From Acidovorax_G lacteus (GTDB lineage Bacteria; Pseudomonadota; Gammaproteobacteria; Burkholderiales; Burkholderiaceae_C), in the NCBI RefSeq assembly GCF_039540375.1, contig NZ_BAABEX010000010.1, positions 1 through 64,000 of the forward strand: DNA of 64,000 bases. Direction: 5' to 3'. Positions 61,697 through 64,000 of the stretch are shown here, one piece after another; the stretch's first letter is position 1; each line of letters begins with the position of its first letter. The translations under genes and the position numbers were made by a program. The notes beneath the pieces were generated by a model that worked only from the letters and a program-made list of their open reading frames with translations, was not told where the DNA came from and ran no database searches.

Positions 61697-62314
61697 ATGA
61701 CACCTCTGCCATCCCGCGCCCTGTGCGCCGCGCTCGCCATCGCCTCGCTGGGCCTGCTGCCCTGGGCGGCGGTGCAGGCCCAGACCCAATACACCTGCCG
61801 CGACAACGACGGCAACCGCTACGTGATGTCGCGGCCGTGCCCGCCCGGGCTGACCACCACGGGCGCGGCGATTGCCCCGCTGCCCGACACGTCGCGCCGC
61901 TATGAGCCCCAGGTGCGTCCGCCCCTGGATGTGCCTGAGCACCACCGCTACATGAGCGGCCGCTGCCGCGCGGTGGACGAGTCGCTGCGCACCGCCAGCC
62001 AGCGCAACACGCCGCCCGACGTGGTGGCCCAGTTGCGCCGCGAGTACCAGCAGAATTGCCGCGAAGAAGAGAGCCAGGCCCTGTCGCGCATCTCCCGCGA
62101 GCGCCGCGAGGCGGCCCAGCAGCAGCGCGAGAGCGCGCGCCAGGAGCAGCAGGCCCAGCAGCTCACGCGCGAGCAGGAGGCCCGCCGCGCCGAGCAGTGC
62201 GCCGAGTCGCGCCGCATTCTGGCCGCCAAGAAGGCACGCACCGACCTGACGCCGGGCGAGCAGGCCGACCTGCGGCGCTTTGAGGACAACGTTGCCGCGC
62301 GCTGCAAGCTCTGA
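61697..62314 (+). CDS. exported protein with DUF4124-like start and coiled coil
   Basis: 205 residues. Signal peptide (about 1-28, ending AVQAQ), then a short Cys-containing segment QYTCRDNDGNRYVMSRPCPP resembling DUF4124 proteins, then a long Gln/Arg/Glu-rich helix (about 110-180), likely coiled coil, and a final CKL. Probably periplasmic; function unknown. The next frame starts inside its end, so co-translation with RlpA-like is likely. The last Cys residues may form a disulfide. Confidence 0.75.
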   Translation: MTPLPSRALCAALAIASLGLLPWAAVQAQTQYTCRDNDGNRYVMSRPCPPGLTTTGAAIAPLPDTSRRYEPQVRPPLDVPEHHRYMSGRCRAVDESLRTASQRNTPPDVVAQLRREYQQNCREEESQALSRISRERREAAQQQRESARQEQQAQQLTREQEARRAEQCAESRRILAAKKARTDLTPGEQADLRRFEDNVAARCKL

Positions 62315-63134
62315 GCCGCCGCGGCACGGGCGGCCCGCCGGCCACTGGCGCGCGGTGGCGGCCAGCTGGGTCGCGTGGGGGCTGGCCTGCTGGGCGGTGC
62401 CTGCCGGGGCGTACGGGCCAGCCGCAGTGCTCACGGTACTGGCCAGTGCCGAGGCCGATGCCCTGCCGCCCGCCCCATCGCCGCCGAAGCTGGAGCCAGC
62501 CCCGCCCCCAACCCCAGCACTGACGCCCGCGTCGGCACCGGCACCGGCACCCGTGCTGCCTTCGGAGCTGCCGCGGGCAGATTCCTCTGGCGATACGGTG
62601 CCGGCCGCCAACACCCCAGCCGATGTGCCCGCCCCGGCCGGGCCGCTTGCTGCAGAGACAGGCACGCCAGCGTTGCCCACGGTGGCGGTGGACGCCGCCG
62701 ACATTGAGGTCACGCCCCTGGAACAGGGCCTGGCCTCCTGGTATGGGCCGGGTTTCCACCGCCGCCGCACGGCCAGCGGCGAGGTGTTTGACATGCATGG
62801 GTTCACCGCGGCCCACCGCACCCTGCCTTTTGGCACGCAGTTGTGCGTGCGCAGCCTGGTCAATGGCCGGGCCGTGTCTGTGCGCATCAACGACCGCGGC
62901 CCGCACCTGCGCGACCGGGTGATTGATCTGAGCCAGGCCGCCGCCCGGGAGCTGGGCCTGATGGGCCTGGGCATCAAGCCCGTGGCTTTCTGGCGCATGG
63001 AGGACGGCGATGCGTGCGACGACCAGGCACCCGAGGCGCTTGCGCCTGCGCCCGAAACCCTCGCCCCTGCGGCTCCGGCCGTGCGACGCGCGGCACCGCC
63101 AGCGCAGCGCCGACCTGCGCCCGCCAAACGCTAG
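62280..63134 (+). CDS. RlpA-like septal ring/lytic transglycosylase family protein
   Basis: Up to 284 residues. The RlpA double-psi beta-barrel domain is at about 140-230: GLASWYGPGFHRRRTASGE, AAHRTLPFGTQL, INDRGPHLRDRVIDLS. A hydrophobic segment (about 25-45) and a long Pro/Ala linker precede it. The start is uncertain: no ATG is near the hydrophobic segment. TTG at 62280 (overlapping the previous gene by 35 bases) and GTG at 62355 are candidates. It probably binds or cleaves denuded peptidoglycan in the periplasm. Confidence 0.82.
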   Translation: MRTTLPRAASSEPPRHGRPAGHWRAVAASWVAWGLACWAVPAGAYGPAAVLTVLASAEADALPPAPSPPKLEPAPPPTPALTPASAPAPAPVLPSELPRADSSGDTVPAANTPADVPAPAGPLAAETGTPALPTVAVDAADIEVTPLEQGLASWYGPGFHRRRTASGEVFDMHGFTAAHRTLPFGTQLCVRSLVNGRAVSVRINDRGPHLRDRVIDLSQAAARELGLMGLGIKPVAFWRMEDGDACDDQAPEALAPAPETLAPAAPAVRRAAPPAQRRPAPAKR

Positions 63135-63360
63135 GGAAGCTCTGCCTAACGCCCTGCGGTCTGCGCGGGCACGGCCTCGGGCGGTCGGCTGCCTTGCTTT
63201 TCTTGCCCACAGCGCGGCTATGGGCTGCCAAAAGCGCCTCGCGGCCCATATCGACCCGCATCCGTGCATCCTCGCGAGGGTGATGCAGCGCTTCCCTGGG
63301 CTGCGCTCGCGCCCAAGGAGGCGATCCGCACGCGCTGCAGGCGCCCTGCGCAAGCAGGCG

Positions 63361-64000
63361 TCAGCCGCCGGTGTCGAGCGACCAGGCCGCGTTGCGGTCC
63401 TGGCCCAGCAGTTCCACCATCTGCGGCAGCGCCGCCTGCAGCGCAGGCTTGAGGGTGTAGGGCGGGTTGACGAGGAACATGCCGCTGGCCGCCAGACCCG
63501 GGCGGCGTGTGCTGCCGTCGGCCGCGCGCACGGCCTGGCCCGACTTCACGGCCAGCGTGGCATGCAGCCAGCTTTTGCCCGCGCGCGTCGCCAGGGTGCG
63601 CAGCCGCCGGGGCAGATCGTGCGCTTCAGGGCGCGGAATGATCGGATACCAGATGGCATAGGTTCCGGTGGCAAAGCGCTTGAGCGCATCCTCGACCAGG
63701 CCCAGCACCTTGCCGTAATCGCTCTTGATTTCATAGCTGGGATCGCAGAGCAGAAAAGCACGGCGAGACGGTGGGGGCAGAAACTTGCGCACTCCTTCGA
63801 AGCCGTCTTCGTGCAGCACGGCGATCTGTCGGCCGGCCTCCAGCTGGCCCACGTTGCCAGCCAGCGCACGCAGGTCGGTCGGGTGCAGTTCAAACAGCTT
63901 GAGACGATCCTGCGGGCGCAGCAAGCCGTGCAGCAGACACGGAGAGCCCGGGTACACGCGCAGCGAAGTGCCCTGGTTGAAGCTGCGCACGCGCTCGAGG
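63361..64000 (-). CDS. rlmJ: 23S rRNA (adenine2030-N6)-methyltransferase, N-terminus beyond window
   Basis: The minus-strand frame enters from the right edge without a start, so about the first quarter is missing; 213 residues are present. RlmJ-specific segments: VYPGSPCLLHGLLRPQDRL, LFELHPTDLRAL, LHEDGFEGVRKFLPP, LLCDPSYEIKSDYGKV, and SGMFLVNPPYTL. The catalytic motif is DPSY rather than the usual DPPY. It methylates A2030 of 23S rRNA during ribosome assembly. It converges with the RlpA-like gene, with about 226 bases between them holding nothing recognised. Confidence 0.93.
   Translation of the reverse strand, partial: LERVRSFNQGTSLRVYPGSPCLLHGLLRPQDRLKLFELHPTDLRALAGNVGQLEAGRQIAVLHEDGFEGVRKFLPPPSRRAFLLCDPSYEIKSDYGKVLGLVEDALKRFATGTYAIWYPIIPRPEAHDLPRRLRTLATRAGKSWLHATLAVKSGQAVRAADGSTRRPGLAASGMFLVNPPYTLKPALQAALPQMVELLGQDRNAAWSLDTGG

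Noticed and set aside
59571..63134. A phage remnant, since TlyA proteins are sometimes annotated as hemolysins
   Set aside because: The S4 and SAM-binding motifs define an rRNA methyltransferase and no phage genes are near.

Overview
The window reads as chromosomal DNA of a high-GC betaproteobacterium, most likely a member of the Comamonadaceae (Acidovorax-like). This is inferred from gene content: a LiuR-controlled leucine pathway, a Bug/TctC-type binding protein, a double-length UvrA, and an SAH riboswitch before ahcY. A dispersed short repeat of a kind I associate with this family points the same way. Coding density is high, most genes sit in short operons with 4-base start/stop overlaps, and I see no rRNA, tRNA, insertion sequence, integrase or CRISPR array. 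Two genes run off the ends (a metallo-beta-lactamase-fold hydrolase at 1 and rlmJ at 64000).

Layout. 1-7033: a LiuR regulator with two palindromic operators, a divergent hydrolase, then thioesterase, isovaleryl-CoA dehydrogenase, carbonic anhydrase, AceK and a thiolase. 7034-10492: repeat-bearing spacer, SDR, acyl-CoA dehydrogenase, PPK2. 10547-15265 (minus): CsgG-like/peptidoglycan-binding lipoprotein, zinc-free alcohol-dehydrogenase-type oxidoreductase, LuxR-type response regulator, hybrid histidine kinase. 15488-18867: repeat-containing lipoprotein, DUF4197, YchJ-like, HAD phosphatase. 19104-21228: D-malate/tartrate dehydrogenase with a divergent LysR regulator. 21302-32467: AraC regulator, then acyl-CoA ligase and the remaining leucine genes (liuB, liuC, liuD, liuE) with interspersed small enzymes. 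32486-39459: diguanylate cyclase, YbaK-like deacylase, DUF1289, DsbA-like isomerase, MFS transporter plus a small membrane protein, branched-chain amino-acid binding protein. 39640-48987: giant UvrA, Cys-rich protein, class II aldolase, ketopantoate reductase-like protein, Bug protein. 49012-56127 (minus): prfC followed by a glycan-type module (membrane glycosyltransferase, EamA/SMR-like flippase, GT2, secreted TIM-barrel protein) and a HAD phosphatase. 56287-63134: Sel1 protein, SAH riboswitch-ahcY, tlyA-metF, two secreted proteins; then rlmJ.

How genes work together. The two leucine loci together encode isovaleryl-CoA to acetoacetate plus acetyl-CoA. Carbonic anhydrase could feed bicarbonate to the biotin carboxylase, the thiolase could split acetoacetyl-CoA, and AceK would set the isocitrate branch point that the resulting acetyl-CoA needs. 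AhcY and MetF belong to the methyl cycle, with the riboswitch sensing the AhcY substrate.

Most notable hidden signal: a short repeat (core GATAGCTGCTCGTGCTTG) occurs at least eight times. Five copies are intergenic and three lie in frame inside genes (DUF1289, uvrA, a HAD phosphatase), adding short peptides to those proteins. The glycan module at 49.9-54.5 kb is the best candidate for an uncharacterised system.
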